A stretch of DNA of 64,000 bases from contig NC_037093.1 in assembly GCF_002994745.2 (NCBI RefSeq), positions 50,200,384-50,264,383 of the forward strand, written 5' to 3'. The stretch is from Rosa chinensis (taxonomy: Eukaryota; Streptophyta; Magnoliopsida; Rosales; Rosaceae). Under the pieces are notes generated by a model. It was given only the letters and a program-made list of their open reading frames with translations. It was not told where the DNA came from and ran no database searches. The translations under genes and the position numbers were made by a program. This document shows positions 1-11,530 of this stretch, piece by piece. Position 1 is the stretch's first letter; each line of letters starts with the position of its first letter.

Positions 1-118
1 GATGTTGGGAACCAGCTGATCATTGTGCAGTCCATTCCTAAACTACTTTTCAGTTGTAATAGTGAAACTTTCAACCTTTTGACAGTATTCAAAAATTACA
101 GCGGTGATAGAGAGCTGA

Positions 119-193
119 GGTTCAAATACGGTTCTAGTTATAAGGTTCAAATACAGTTCCAGTTATGAGCTTCAAATACAGTTCCAGTTATTA
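119..193. repeat. 25-bp tandem repeat, three units
   Basis: Three consecutive units of the form TTCAAATACRGTTCYAGTTAT plus a 4-base spacer start at 121, 146 and 171. The first differs from the others at two positions. No gene is recognised in bases 1-1400; the rest is A+T-rich sequence without coding signal. Confidence 0.8.
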
Positions 194-1401
194 AGTACAT
201 GTGGCTTATTATCAGGTATTAGATTTTCCTCTTGTGTCGATGCTTTTCAACTCTAATAGTTGCCTACACACAAGTATGAAAGATATTTTTGACCTTATTT
301 TGACGATTTGACAAACATTGGCTTATTTTGAAACTTATCGGTGCCAAACTGCCACTTATCAAGGGTGCTAATTGACAGTTTGGTCAAAACATGGGTGTCT
401 TGGAGAATTTTCATCTCTGAAACCCGAGTTAGAAAGCAGATCAAATCCAATTGGCCAATTCTTTATGCACAATATTGATACCAAAGAACAGAATATGCTG
501 ATTGAAAAATAAGAGAAGTAGAAACGTTTGGTTTATTAGTCAAGTAGTCAACTTCAATTGAGTTCCTTGAGCCACAAGACATCAAACAATAACCCAAAAA
601 AAAAAAAAAAAACCTTCAAAGACTAGATTAGCCAAAGTTCTCACTGCAGCAATATCTGTTCTCTGTGTATCTAAGTTCCGTACACCAGTTAAGCTCATCT
701 CTAGCATTGAATGTTTGATTATGGGAAACATGAACAATTAGGGAAATGAATAACCAAAAAAGAAACAAATGAAATCAATATGTCTAAATCATAAAAAAGA
801 TTTTCAAACTAAGAACATTGAAAGATGCATTTTTTTAAATTCATAAATATGTCTATTCTGTTGTTAGAATAGGGTTCACAGGTACTCTGTAAACGAGGTT
901 TTATGAAGACCACACAGGGATACATCGTTCTTGTGCTGCTTTCTTAATTTCAATGAGTGGTTGACCTTTTCTACTCAAAATAGATGTATGTGAGTATGAA
1001 TCTCATATTTTAGTTCTTATATATATGTTTTAATATTTCAGTCACAACTATACATGTTAACATGGAAACCGAAGAGGCTTATTACCTTTTTGCTTTTTGT
1101 TCTTCATCCTCAAAAGAACAAAATGTTTGAAATTTTAGTTGCCCCCTCCAGCAGTGCTTAAGATGTTTTCTCCCAGGTATGTTCCAATTTTGAACAACTT
1201 TGGAAAATACGTGAAACATTTACCCAACATATTTTTGAAATGGTTGCAGCTATTGCCACAGTACTAACTATTTTGTTCACCATACATGTTCTTCTTACTC
1301 AACATATTTTTCTATTAATTTGAAGTTTACTTAGTTCACCCATTTACACTATCAAAAATACTCTTTTTCAATGTAGGGTTTAACTCGAATTCTATTTCTA
1401 T

Positions 1402-1900
1402 CACTACTACAATAAGTTAGTCACACGACAGATATTTAGAGTTGTGTGATGACCAGCTTCACTGTGGTCTAAATGAGTGTTGTGTGATTGAAAAATCACA
1501 CAACAGTGATTTCACCGTTTTCCTATATTCATTTCCTCAACAAATAATTATTTCCATTGTGCAAATTCTGCGCAGGCATGTGCCTGGCATGGCATGCGCG
1601 GGGATGCCTCGGCATTGACATAGCCATTCAGACAACACAAAATAAAATTTAGCTGTTGTCTGAGATTCATAACACACAACAGATAGAATTTTTTCTTTGT
1701 TGTCTGAGATAAGTAACAGACAACTCAATGAAATGATATCTCTTGTCTGTTGATTGATTCAAACAACAAGGATAATTTTATTTCTGTTGTGTACTATGAA
1801 TCTCACACAACAGAATTTTGTTATTTTCTGTTGTTGGTTGTTAGTTCACACAACAGCTATATTGTCTTAACTGTGGTGTGAATATTGTAATCGAATTGGC
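1402..1900. mobile_element. CACTA element terminus with subterminal repeats
   Basis: The stretch opens with CACTACTACAATAAG, the form expected of a plant CACTA (En/Spm) terminal inverted repeat. It is followed to about 1900 by many direct and inverted copies of a short motif resembling TCACACAACAG / CTGTTGTGTGA. Dense short motifs in both orientations next to the terminus are the usual transposase-binding subterminal region of this superfamily. The matching opposite terminus was not found, so the element is truncated or rearranged. Confidence 0.65.
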
Positions 1901-2158
1901 TAACATCTAGTAACTGTTATACGATAAGCCTTAATTTTGAATCCTTTTACAGTCAGATAACATATTATTATGCATTGTGTTGTATGACTGAACCTTGGAC
2001 AACTGAGATTGCCTTATCAAATTGTGTGAGGAGAATTCAAACAACATATGCTTTTTTATCAACCATTGTGTGAGCATTATAAACCAGTTGTGTGATTATT
2101 TCATGATTATTAATTTGGATTCTTTCTTTTCTTATTTTTTGCTATGCTGTGCTTTTAG

Positions 2159-2435
2159 GGTATTCCTTCTCAACCTAACAGCAAGGAGTGTGGCTACTTT
2201 ATCATGCGATACATGAGAGACATCATTGAGGATAAGGACTTTTCATTTGTTAACAAGGTACAATTAAAGCTTGTTTATTCTGTTTGTGTTTCAACGAGCT
2301 TTTTATGGTAATTTTGACTTGGGTTACTTGAATTTTTTTCAGTGGGAGAGGAGAAGCAACCATGTTTATACCCAATTGGATATTGATGAGATGAGGAATG
2401 AGTGGGCTAGGTTTGTGGTTAATAGATATGTGTAG
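2159..2435 (+). pseudogene. CACTA-encoded Ulp1-like protease, C-terminal piece
   Basis: Two exon-like blocks, 2159-2257 and 2343-2435, are bounded by a TTTTAG acceptor, an AAG|GTACAA donor and a TTTTTCAG acceptor. They encode QPNSKECGYFIMRYMRDI and then a segment ending NRYV-stop. The Asn-Ser-x-Glu-Cys-Gly motif is the catalytic-cysteine region of the Ulp1/C48 protease domain carried by plant CACTA and related transposon proteins. Only the C-terminal half is present on this strand. The N-terminal half of what looks like the same domain lies 0.6-1 kb away on the opposite strand. Confidence 0.7.
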
Positions 2436-3039
2436 AAGCCGTTGCATATGTTTTTGGAAAGCATGATGAATTTTTGCTTGTGCTGATAGATATCGATCAC
2501 ATGAAACAATTATCAGCTTTTGATTCATGCATGCATTGGTCTAGCTAGACTAGGAATGCTTTCTTTGTTTGTTTGGTAGTTTAATTATCTACTTTGGATG
2601 TTTAGTTGTACTTGACAAATTCAACTTATATAGTTACACTAATGATATGGATCAATGTGGCTTTATATGTATCTTTTGTGGTAATATACATGCAACATTG
2701 TTTCTGGAAAATTATTCCAGCTAGTTAGGTCATGATTGATAAACAAACTGTTGTTCACAACCAAGTTGTGAGAACCAAGCTCAAGCAACAGACCCTAAAA
2801 CCCAATCCAACATAGCAAATTTCCAAACATTCCAGAATCTAACATAGCCAAAATGTACATACTGACAAATTTTTCCATAGAGGCGAACTTCGGCCTTTCC
2901 TGCCCTTGTGTGCATTATACATGGATATTGCACTAAAACATAACACATGCACACACAATCAGGTTTTAAGAAATAGCCATGCTACCCAACATGCATTATT
3001 CAAACTTATATGACTGTGACTTACCTATTAACAATCGAA

Positions 3040-3380
3040 ACCCATTCTCCAGTGGGTAATCGCCTCTTCATAAGATCCATAAAATAGACAATTTCTTATT
3101 CGGGATCGATAATAGTCAACACCCAATGTTTACTATATAACAATATAATCAGATTTTAATTAACGGCCCATATGTATCACTACAAGCAAAGTATTACATA
3201 TATAACAATAGCTAGCAGTAAGTTGCCGATACTTACTCTGAGTTATATGGGAGCATGAAAATATGTCCAGGTTTTGCAGATATCAGCCTCTCCTTTATAT
3301 GTTAGGATCTTTCCTGGCCTTTCCCACATCCAATTGCACCAATCATCGTAGGGTCAACAAAAGCAACCATATCTAACATT
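3040..3380 (-). pseudogene. CACTA-encoded Ulp1-like protease, N-terminal piece
   Basis: Minus-strand reading around 3045-3130 gives HWVLTIIDPE, one stop, then EIVYFMDLMKRRLPTGEW. This corresponds to the catalytic-histidine block of Ulp1/C48 transposon proteases. The upstream block at 3240-3380 encodes a divergent start of the domain (DMVAFVDPTMIGAI) with one stop codon. The cysteine half expected next on this strand is absent and instead occurs on the + strand at 2159-2435. Confidence 0.6.
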
Positions 3381-3514
3381 TTATACTGACTCAGGATATC
3401 ATAGAGGTACCAAATTACAAGTATATACACCAATTTGAATCTAGCAACAGATTATTCACATTGATACACCAATTAGATAACTTTTGGTACTTAATAGAAA
3501 TAGATTCATGAAAT

Positions 3515-3718
3515 TTACCTCTGGTATATGGCTATGTAGTTACCAGTTAATTCTCTCATGGTTGCAATTCTGTTCACGTCTTGTCCTAGTATAAATGTTT
3601 TCCGTGCACGCCCAAACACTTTAGCCTCAATTTGAATGGTGATAGCCTTCCCATCTTTGAATCCGACCTCACCCCACATGCACAACATGCTCAATGAATT
3701 TGGTAATGAAGCTACCAA
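3515..3718 (-). pseudogene. CACTA transposon ORF, linker before the protease domain
   Basis: A short open segment encodes a peptide with LSMLCMWGEVGFKDGK, VFGRARKTFILGQDVN and a MRELTGN block. In plant En/Spm accessory proteins, such a block sits between the DUF8039-type domain and the Ulp1-like protease. Its position on this strand fits that order. It is a remnant with no promoter or start of its own. Confidence 0.5.
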
Positions 3719-3877
3719 TGACTATAGGCTAAACTCATCCTCAAAGAGATCGTCTTCTTGTACCACTTTCTTTTTTCTCCTCTTCTCAGGTTTCTACACA
3801 TACATAATTAATATAAGATTTTCTAATCTTATATGCTACAAGCTTAAGCAAATAGGAATATGAACAGATCAATGTTT

Positions 3878-3917
<40 letters not shown>

Positions 3918-3923
3918 CAATTA

Positions 3924-4575
3924 TTATGAGAACTTACGTACTTGCATAGGTGACATTATGACAAGCTCTTTCGGCCATGCTACCCAACTCCCCATGGTCT
4001 GCCTAACAGTTCGTATTTCATCACCCATAGGAAATGGAACCAAGGCATTCTCCTCAATTGCAACAGAGACTGAAACACGCAAATTACTATCCCCTAGCGG
4101 ATAACCATGACAAACTTGGGAGGGATCATTGTGTTCCATAACAGTGCCAAGAGCTACAATATGATCAACTGAACCTAATGCGAACTTGGCCTTAATCTCA
4201 GTTCCTTGTACCTGGAACACCCAAAAAAGCTGGAATTTTAAAATCAAACATAAATATATACATTGCGTGTGTGTATAGTCCACAATCAATAAAAACTATA
4301 CTACTTTGCAATAAATATAGACAAATGATTAAATAACTAACCAACTTCTCTCCAGCTAATTGTCCCTGAACTCCATGATCAACCACCTGTTTCTTTTCTT
4401 GGTCACTCAACTTGCTTAGCTCATCATCTTTTTTGGAGTTGGAAACAGATTTTCCATCACACTCCTTCCTCTTTGAAACTTTGTTTTTACATCCCAATAC
4501 CCTTTCCTCAATTACATCAACAGCTTTATGAATTGATTTTCCATCCACAAGATTCAGTACTTTGTCTCCCACTTG
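3924..4575 (-). pseudogene. CACTA transposon ORF, DUF8039-like domain and basic linker
   Basis: Two overlapping open segments in different frames form one spliced region. Bases 4340-4572 encode a Lys/Glu-rich hydrophilic linker (KRKECDGK, LSDQEKKQVV), ending at an intron-like junction near 4340. Bases 3943-4215 encode a domain with KAKFALGSVDHIVALGTV, RVSVSVAIEENALVPFP and SWVAWPKELVI. The last two blocks are the characteristic core of the plant-transposon DUF8039-type domain. Identification rests on remembered family motifs. The frame is not continuous with the flanking pieces, so this is a decayed copy. Confidence 0.65.
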
Positions 4576-5750
4576 ACCACATCAAGCTTCATTAAATGTT
4601 GGACATGCGGTCTGTAAACAACTACCTTATGTAGATCCATGTGGAATGTGTTTCTCTAGTGCTGCTGGAGAACTAGCTGCTTTCCCAACCTCCCTTACAT
4701 CTATCTTTGCTTCTATCTGTGCTAACTTACGAACCCAAAATTCTCTCTTCTTTTATTGCCTGCTGCTTTGCCTCTTTAATGATCTTATCTCTTTCCTCTT
4801 CTAATATTTTTTGCACACTAAACCGGACCGTCTCTTGGAAGCTCGCCCTTTTACATTTATGGAAGGGAAAGTAAGATGAGGAATTCACATAGCCTCCCAT
4901 CCTTCACACTCTACCACCATGCTCAAGAGTGCCCAAAGCCAAGGTTAACACATCATCACTTCCACTAGTGCTTAGTTCTCCACTAGCAATCTTCTCCTTC
5001 AAGTTCCTCTGCTCACATTCACAAAATATTAAATAAGCATAATAGTTAACAAAAGGTCAGCTGTACACATTGAACTTCACAAAATTATACTCACAATTTT
5101 GTCAACGCATTGCTTTGTCTCTTCATCCTTGAAGGTTCCCTGCTTGTTTTATCGTCCAGCAATCCATAGTGTTGCTCTATCAATTTTCTCCTCGTCCATT
5201 GTTGTAGACTACCAAAAATATGAGTTACTAAACTTGTGGTGATAAATTAACAGCTAAGTTAACAAATTACCTATCCAATTATGTTAACTTACCAGCTCTT
5301 CCTCTAATCTAGCATATCCCTTACTGGACATTCGGTGGGGATACTTATTCTTCTCACGTTGCGCTTGTGCAATCCTACGCAATTCTTGAAAAACATATGC
5401 ACTTAATCCACCATATACCATATTAATATAACAACTTAACACAACAACCTTAATGTAAAACTTACGAGAAATTTTGGGTTTGTCTGTTCAGCCACAAATT
5501 GGTCCAATGATCTTAATTTGTTGATGAATCTATAATCATCTGGAGGAAACTTTAAGATTCACGGTCATCCAAGTAAGGCATAATGTAATGGCTTGTAAGC
5601 CGGGAATTGAACTCCCTCCATTTTGATGAAGCTTATTCCAGTACAATTTTCCTCTTTTCAGGACCAATCTCAAATGCCCCCTGTGTACACAAACACAGTT
5701 CTGACTAAGTGATAGGAAGATAAACAAAAAGTCAAATTCTATTATCATTC
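4576..5750 (-). pseudogene. CACTA transposon ORF, N-terminal Transposase_24-like part
   Basis: Minus-strand reading gives NKYPHRMSSKGYARLEEEL at about 5288-5345, ending at a GGTAAG-type donor. After an intron-like gap comes a block with IDRATLWIAGR, one stop, then GTFKDEETKQCVDKI at about 5100-5205. This order matches the N-terminal part of plant Ptta/En/Spm transposase-like proteins. The region between 4620 and 5090 is low-complexity Lys/Glu/Arg-rich coding remnant. Bases 5536-5748 hold a further short open segment without a recognised motif. Confidence 0.55.
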
Positions 5751-6560
5751 ATAATATATAGGCAGAAACTCAAGGTCAAAAGGTAGATTTCATAGGAATA
5801 AGTTCCACTAATAATTTAATAATAAAATAATGTATATCAACCATCCATGTTTTATCCATTTATACTACGCAAAAACAGAAAAGCAAATAAGAAGACAAAC
5901 TTAATTGCAGATATATCAACAGAAACACACATTTAAATTTGTTGGTTTCTTTTAAACTGATAGGTACTGGAACAGGGAATCTCAGTGTGAAATGGGCTGA
6001 AACAGCTACCAATCCAAGATTATGTTTTATCCAATATACCTTCAGCATACAAACTACACAAATGCACCTAAACATGAAGACAAATTTTAATCCAGTTTTT
6101 CTCATTATTACAAAGTGGATAATGTTTGAAATATGGCTAATGAAAAAGCAATAATTGCTAGTTGTCTTTCATGCTTTACAATGCTTCTAAAATTAACATA
6201 GGCAAATACATAATATATCAGAAGCAACATGTTGTAAAAAACAAGCAAGCAAAATAACATGATATGCAAGTATCATAAATATATCAGAAGCAAGCAACCA
6301 AAAATAACATGATCTGCAAGTATCATGTTATCGCCATAGAGTAATCCCCAAACCGTAAACACAACAATTCAATAATAGACACAAGTTCTTGGATTTAGTA
6401 TAGATTGAGTGGGTAAAAGACAATTATTATCTGACCATTCCAGAAATCACTACATCCACAGGGTTCAAGAAAACAAGATAAGGAAATAGTGATAATACTT
6501 TAACTATGACATAAATATTATAACCAATTCTACCAAAGAAATGGAATCGTACCTGGGTTG
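5751..6560. other. A+T-rich intergenic stretch
   Basis: No gene is recognised. Bases 6225-6330 contain an imperfect direct duplication of a ~75-base unit built on AACATGATATGCAAGTATCAT and TATCAGAAGCAAGCA. Short open frames on both strands here have no family resemblance. Confidence 0.5.
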
Positions 6561-6565
6561 TCTGA

Positions 6566-9190
6566 TTACAAGTACAAACGGCTCAATGGCAATAACAGGG
6601 GAAAAAAAAGAGGATCTTCACGGTTCTCTTCAAGGGGCAGCGGCGCCATCACCGTCAACTTGCGCGGTCTGGCTACTAAACGGCTCATATGGTCGGACCC
6701 TTGAGTGGTGGGGCTCAGCGTAATTATAGTGTCATCCTCCCGTGTATGAGTCGCCAGATATTGAGCGTGAGATACGTCTGACGCTATCGCCATTGGCGTT
6801 TGCTGAGACCCATTACCAGTCCGCTGGAGTGTCTCTCCACTGCCAGACCGCACACCCTCGGGTTGGTCAGTGTCAGATCCGTCTTCGGAGGATGGCGGCT
6901 GACTCAACAGCCCGTTGGATGGGTTGCTTTATCCCAATAAATGACGCCCTTCTCATCCAACATGCGGAAGTTCACCACAGCACCAGCCTTCACAGTCACC
7001 GTTAGCGAGTCCTTGTATTCCTGGGACTGCTTGAAGGCCTCAACAGCAGCGACTCCTATCTGACGCTTTTCAGCTTCCACCCGGGTAATCTCGCCCTCCA
7101 GTCATTTGAGCTCCTCGACTTAGGCGGTGGCTTAGCGCTGAACCATGTCAATATGTCTAACCTTTGTTATCAGCTGCTTTCTCAAACTCTCTATTTCTTG
7201 CTCCAACTCAGACACCTTGATGTTCTGTTCAACATCTCGGGTAATGGCGACGTCCAACTTGCCCCTATTGTCTACTAGGTCTACCTCCGCCTGTGCCAGT
7301 GCACGATTGGAGTCCGCTGGCTGCCTCGACTTCTCCTCCAGCTCCCGTCAAAGACCCTCAGATTCATTCTCCAGTTGGGGCTCAACGAGCGACGGCTTCA
7401 ACTCTGCCAAGAATAACTTATTCAGCCCAACCACGAGATGGCCAAAAATCGAACTAAAAACTGATTGCTAGAGGACTGTGGGGCGCGTCTTGCTGTCCAT
7501 GCCGCTAAACCTGAGCCGTTCACAAATGTGAAAAAGGAACTCCCACTCAGTATTGATCAGGAACTCAGCATAGGAGGCAAAAGAGTCCAGGCAGCTAGTC
7601 GACACCTCCCCGTCAACAGCAACAGTCACAGACTGCGTGTCTTGCCTTGATTTCTTTTGCTGCCAAAGGGCTACCGGGATTTTGTCCACATTTTCAGCAC
7701 TTTCTTTGGCTTCATTCTACCGTCGTTTCTTTTGCAGAACAGTACTTTAAGTAGCACCTCTGCCAGCCGCCTTCGTCAGGGACTCAGGTTCCAAATTCGC
7801 TATGGTGACAGGTTCTACGGCACCAAACTCCTTCCACGGCGCCACCCTCTCCCTCTAAGCTCCCCGACGGGTGGTGGCTACCCTCTCGACAGCCTTCTCT
7901 TGCCCTCCGCCAACTTTTCTCCCTGCAGCAGCCCCATGTTTGGAGTGAGGCTCAGGTCGAATCACGGTCTCTCTGGCGGCAGCCAAATGGGAGTAGTGGG
8001 GCATCTCCATCACGACCTCGACCTCCGACAGACTCAACTTTTTGGACTACGGATCAAAAACGGTCTTCCGCGCGTTCAAGCCAGCAGCAAACATGCCCTC
8101 CAAGTAGTTATTCAACTTCACACTATCCATGGCTCTATTAAATGCCGCTCGACTTGCCTTCTTACTAGGAAAGGGATCTACACAAGGCAAGAGGCAAGAA
8201 AACCAGTCAGTCACAAGCAAAATATTCTCGAAGTATAAGCCGTTGTACAAAAGCTGTAAAGCGTATTCCTGGGAGTCGGGTCAACCTCAACTCAACCAAC
8301 AGCTCCCAGCCGGTCAGCAGGCGTAGGTCAAGATGGTTGCGGTTCTTCCAACAACTGAGGATTCTTTCTACGCGATACTCTTCTGCAGACGTTAGCACGA
8401 AGCGCAATTCTGCTAAAAAAAAAAGGGAAGACATGTTAGTTTGCCCATACCACGAAACCAAAAACAAGGAAAAAACAACAACAACCTCGTATAGGTTGAA
8501 ACTTGAACTTAATTCTAAACGTTGGATGTTCCGTGTTCGCCTCCTCGTCATACTCCCAGCCCTCGGTCACGACACAATAAGTTAATCACTAAAAGGACAT
8601 CGAATCCAGCAAATTTTCAATCAACTTTGGTGCCCCCATTCGACGGTTGAGATTAACTTGTTCGCTACAGCCCTTCCGCTTTACGTACACAAGTTCATAA
8701 AAATGAAGAACCTCGGCCACAGTCGGACCTTCGCAACCGGTCAACTGCCAAAGGGTGTTCAGCGCCATCATTACCTTCCACATATTGGGGCAAACTTGCC
8801 AAGAAGCAATAGCAAACTCGCACAATAGAATTTGCAAGTTGGGCAATAGCAGGAGCGTAACGCCTTGGTGGAACACGGCTTCATGCACGGCGGCATACCC
8901 AGCCGGCAAAAACGACGCTCTCTCATCCTTTTACGGAGACCTCAGCTTCACCACGCCTGGAAGGTGGAACACCCGTTTTATCCTGTTGATTGCCGCCTAC
9001 ATCATTGACCCTTCTGCCTCATCAATAGTAGTACTATCGCGAAGCACCCATGACGACTCCACGATTGTTTCCTCGCCAGCAGGGTTGTTGTCACCATCCT
9101 CGGAACCGCTGGCAGCATTATTGCTGGCTAATCCTTCCTCCTGTTGATGATGGGCAGAGGCATCTCCCCCGCCGCCGAACACTCTGCTAG
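6566..9190 (-). pseudogene. Gypsy-type retrotransposon ORF (Transposase_28-like), degenerate
   Basis: The region is much richer in G+C than its surroundings and reads as a broken coding sequence on the - strand. From high to low coordinates there is an acidic Ser/Asp/Glu-rich start (near 9182-8997), then a block with PAGYAAVHEAVFHQGVTLLL and FAIASWQVCPNMWKVMMALN (8909-8720). That layout, in which a hydrophobic segment is followed by an x-x-x-PNxW motif, is typical of the 'putative gypsy type transposon' domain PF04195. A Ser/Pro/Arg-rich middle follows (8550-7700). A Glu/Gln/Leu-rich coiled coil with AQAEVDLVDNRGKLDVAI follows at 7150-7470. The end is Ser/Thr-rich (6907-6566). Several stops and frame changes interrupt it. 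No reverse transcriptase or integrase is seen, so the parent was probably non-autonomous. Confidence 0.55.
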
Positions 9191-9656
9191 ACCATCACAT
9201 TGCTTAGCCATGGTTGGAATCATTTGCAAAGCAGTTCAATGTCTAGCGGTTCAGGCAGCGAGGTTCCTGCAGGGGCAGACGGACGCACTGAGCGACACGT
9301 CAAACCCGGAATCCTCATTGCTCAAAATCTCTATAATGCTAGCCATCACAAAAACCCTAAAACCCAAACTGTTAGTTCCAAACAGATCTAAACTACCCCT
9401 ATGTTAGATTTCATCCAAGAACACCAAGAACAAAAAAACACGACAAAACCCAGAAACCAACAAAGACAACCCCGAACCCAGATTCGACCATATAGCATAA
9501 TACCCACGACCAATCCTCTGTTAAACCACCAAAATCCACCCACAAACCCCTTTAGACCCTCAAACACAGTGTCACAACATCACAAACTTTAAAAACAAAA
9601 ACAAGCACAGAACCAGGACATAAAGTGCATGAAAATACGAGTAAAAGGCTCAAAGA
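9191..9656. other. Leader sequence of the degenerate gypsy-type ORF
   Basis: The stretch is A/C-rich on the + strand and lies directly upstream (in - orientation) of the retrotransposon ORF remnant. It has no coding resemblance on either strand. It probably represents the untranslated leader of that element, continued at 11531 beyond the inserted solo LTR. Confidence 0.35.
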
Positions 9657-11530
9657 TGATACGCTAAAAGCAAGCGCGCAATTTAACCTTGCAAAATGTC
9701 ATCGTTAGTATATGGTAAATAGGGATCGTTCTATTCCGGGGATTGAGGGTACACCTGTCATTGTACAACAAATAAAGAATTAAAATAAGTATAAAGTATT
9801 ATTTACAAAAATAAAACAAACACAAGGGGGTTTTAGGATTATTAAATTAAAAAATAAATAAATAAAATAAAGAAAATGTAAAAGCATATATACAAGGGTG
9901 GAATGCAAGGAACAAAGATCAAATCCACAATCATATGAATGAAATCCAATCACAATTCCTATAGTTGATCTTCTATGTCATGAGAAAGAAATTGATCATG
10001 TGAAACGTTAGAAAGCAAACGATTTCCCATTTTTTTACTTTCCTTGAATAATTAATCTAAGTGAAAGCACCTAAATCAATCCTATTGAATATGCAATCAT
10101 AGTCTAGAAAGCTAGGTAATCAAGAACACATTCAACGCATTAAGAACAAAGAAAGGATGTCAACCAAAGTGCATAACCTAGTTATGAATAAGTTCACCTA
10201 TTTGCAATCCCCCTTAATTGATTTCGACTTTTGTCCAAAGCCTTTACTACTTAAATCTAGCTCCAATTACATGCATATATCCTAAGTTGGCCACCAAAGA
10301 ACATAAACATGCAAAAGTTTTCTGTAAAATAAAATCAATCAAGCAATCTCACATAAGCAACATATAAATCAACATAAAGAAATCACAACTTTATTTCAAA
10401 ACATATAAATGGGCTTTAAACTTTACCCTTAACGTCATGTTAACTAGAATTCATAACTCTACGAATCAAACAAGTGAAAACAAAAGAAAGTACGAAATAC
10501 ACTGTGAAAGATGGATGACATGGCCTTGAGACGAAGAACTCGAAGATCCTTGAAAGCAAGCAATCTTCTAGGGACGACACAAGAGTGGATGGCGGATAGG
10601 ATCTTAATGTATTGCATGACTTCTTCTCCTCCTTGGTTGAGACACAGAACTTCTGAAAACTAGAGAATGGAGAGATTTATTCTGATGTTTATTTACTGAG
10701 GGAGAGAGGTGTGTTGTGGTGTTGGAAAATTTTCTGAATGAAAGTGGTGTTGGTGTGTAGAATGCTCCTATTTATAGGAGGATGGAAACTTAGTCTCCAA
10801 GTCTTCAAGAATGATCCACACAGCATTAGCCAATCAAATAACGCCACGTCAGCTCTGCTATGTCATCCAACCAATTAAAAAGCTCCAAAATCAATCCCTA
10901 ATATTTTGTTGCTGATTTTCCCATGATTTAATCTGATTTTATTCACAATTTTCGGCCAAATATCTAGGCATGAACCTAGACAATGTATCAGGACTCATTT
11001 TGGACCTTTTCTCCCTTAAATCTCTCCATGGCTTTATTCTTAACATCCTCCCCTTGATTTTCTCTTGATTTTCACATTAAAATTGCAGATTTTATTCTCT
11101 AATTTCAGCCAACATATCTTGAGGGAATTAAGGAATGAATCTGGACTTATTTTGAGCCTTTTCTTGTTGCACAATCCCTTGAAACTCTCCCAAGATTTTC
11201 TCAACGTAATCTCCTTGATTTTCACATTACCTTCATCATTTCCCATGCTAAAATCAGATTTAATCTCCCATAATATCTCCCACGTCATCTTCAAGCCATG
11301 TGGTCTCCTAATGACTTCAGGTTTCCTAGCCTCATCTGGATTCCTGCGTTGACTGGGATTCCTAGTCGGACCAGAAAAACTTCATTTCTTCATTTGAACT
11401 CATTTCTTTGTCATTTATTCCAATGTACCTAGAAAATAGAAACTAAATTAAAAATGATTAAGTAAAAGAAATAACTAAGAAAAATATGAGGAAATAATTA
11501 TTAAAATATTGCATAAAAATGCTCCTATCA
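9657..11530 (-). mobile_element. Solo LTR of about 1.87 kb
   Basis: The segment starts TGATACGC and ends CCTATCA, giving 5-base terminal inverted repeats TGATA/TATCA with the canonical TG..CA ends. Flanking pentamers are AAAGA (9652-9656) and AGAGA (11531-11535), a 4-of-5 match that fits a decayed target duplication. A TATA-like CTATAAATAG lies at about 10770 on the - strand, giving the transcriptional orientation. No primer-binding site, polypurine tract or internal coding region is attached, so it is most simply a solo LTR produced by unequal recombination. Short open frames at 11040-11352 lie within it and are not genes. Confidence 0.65.
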
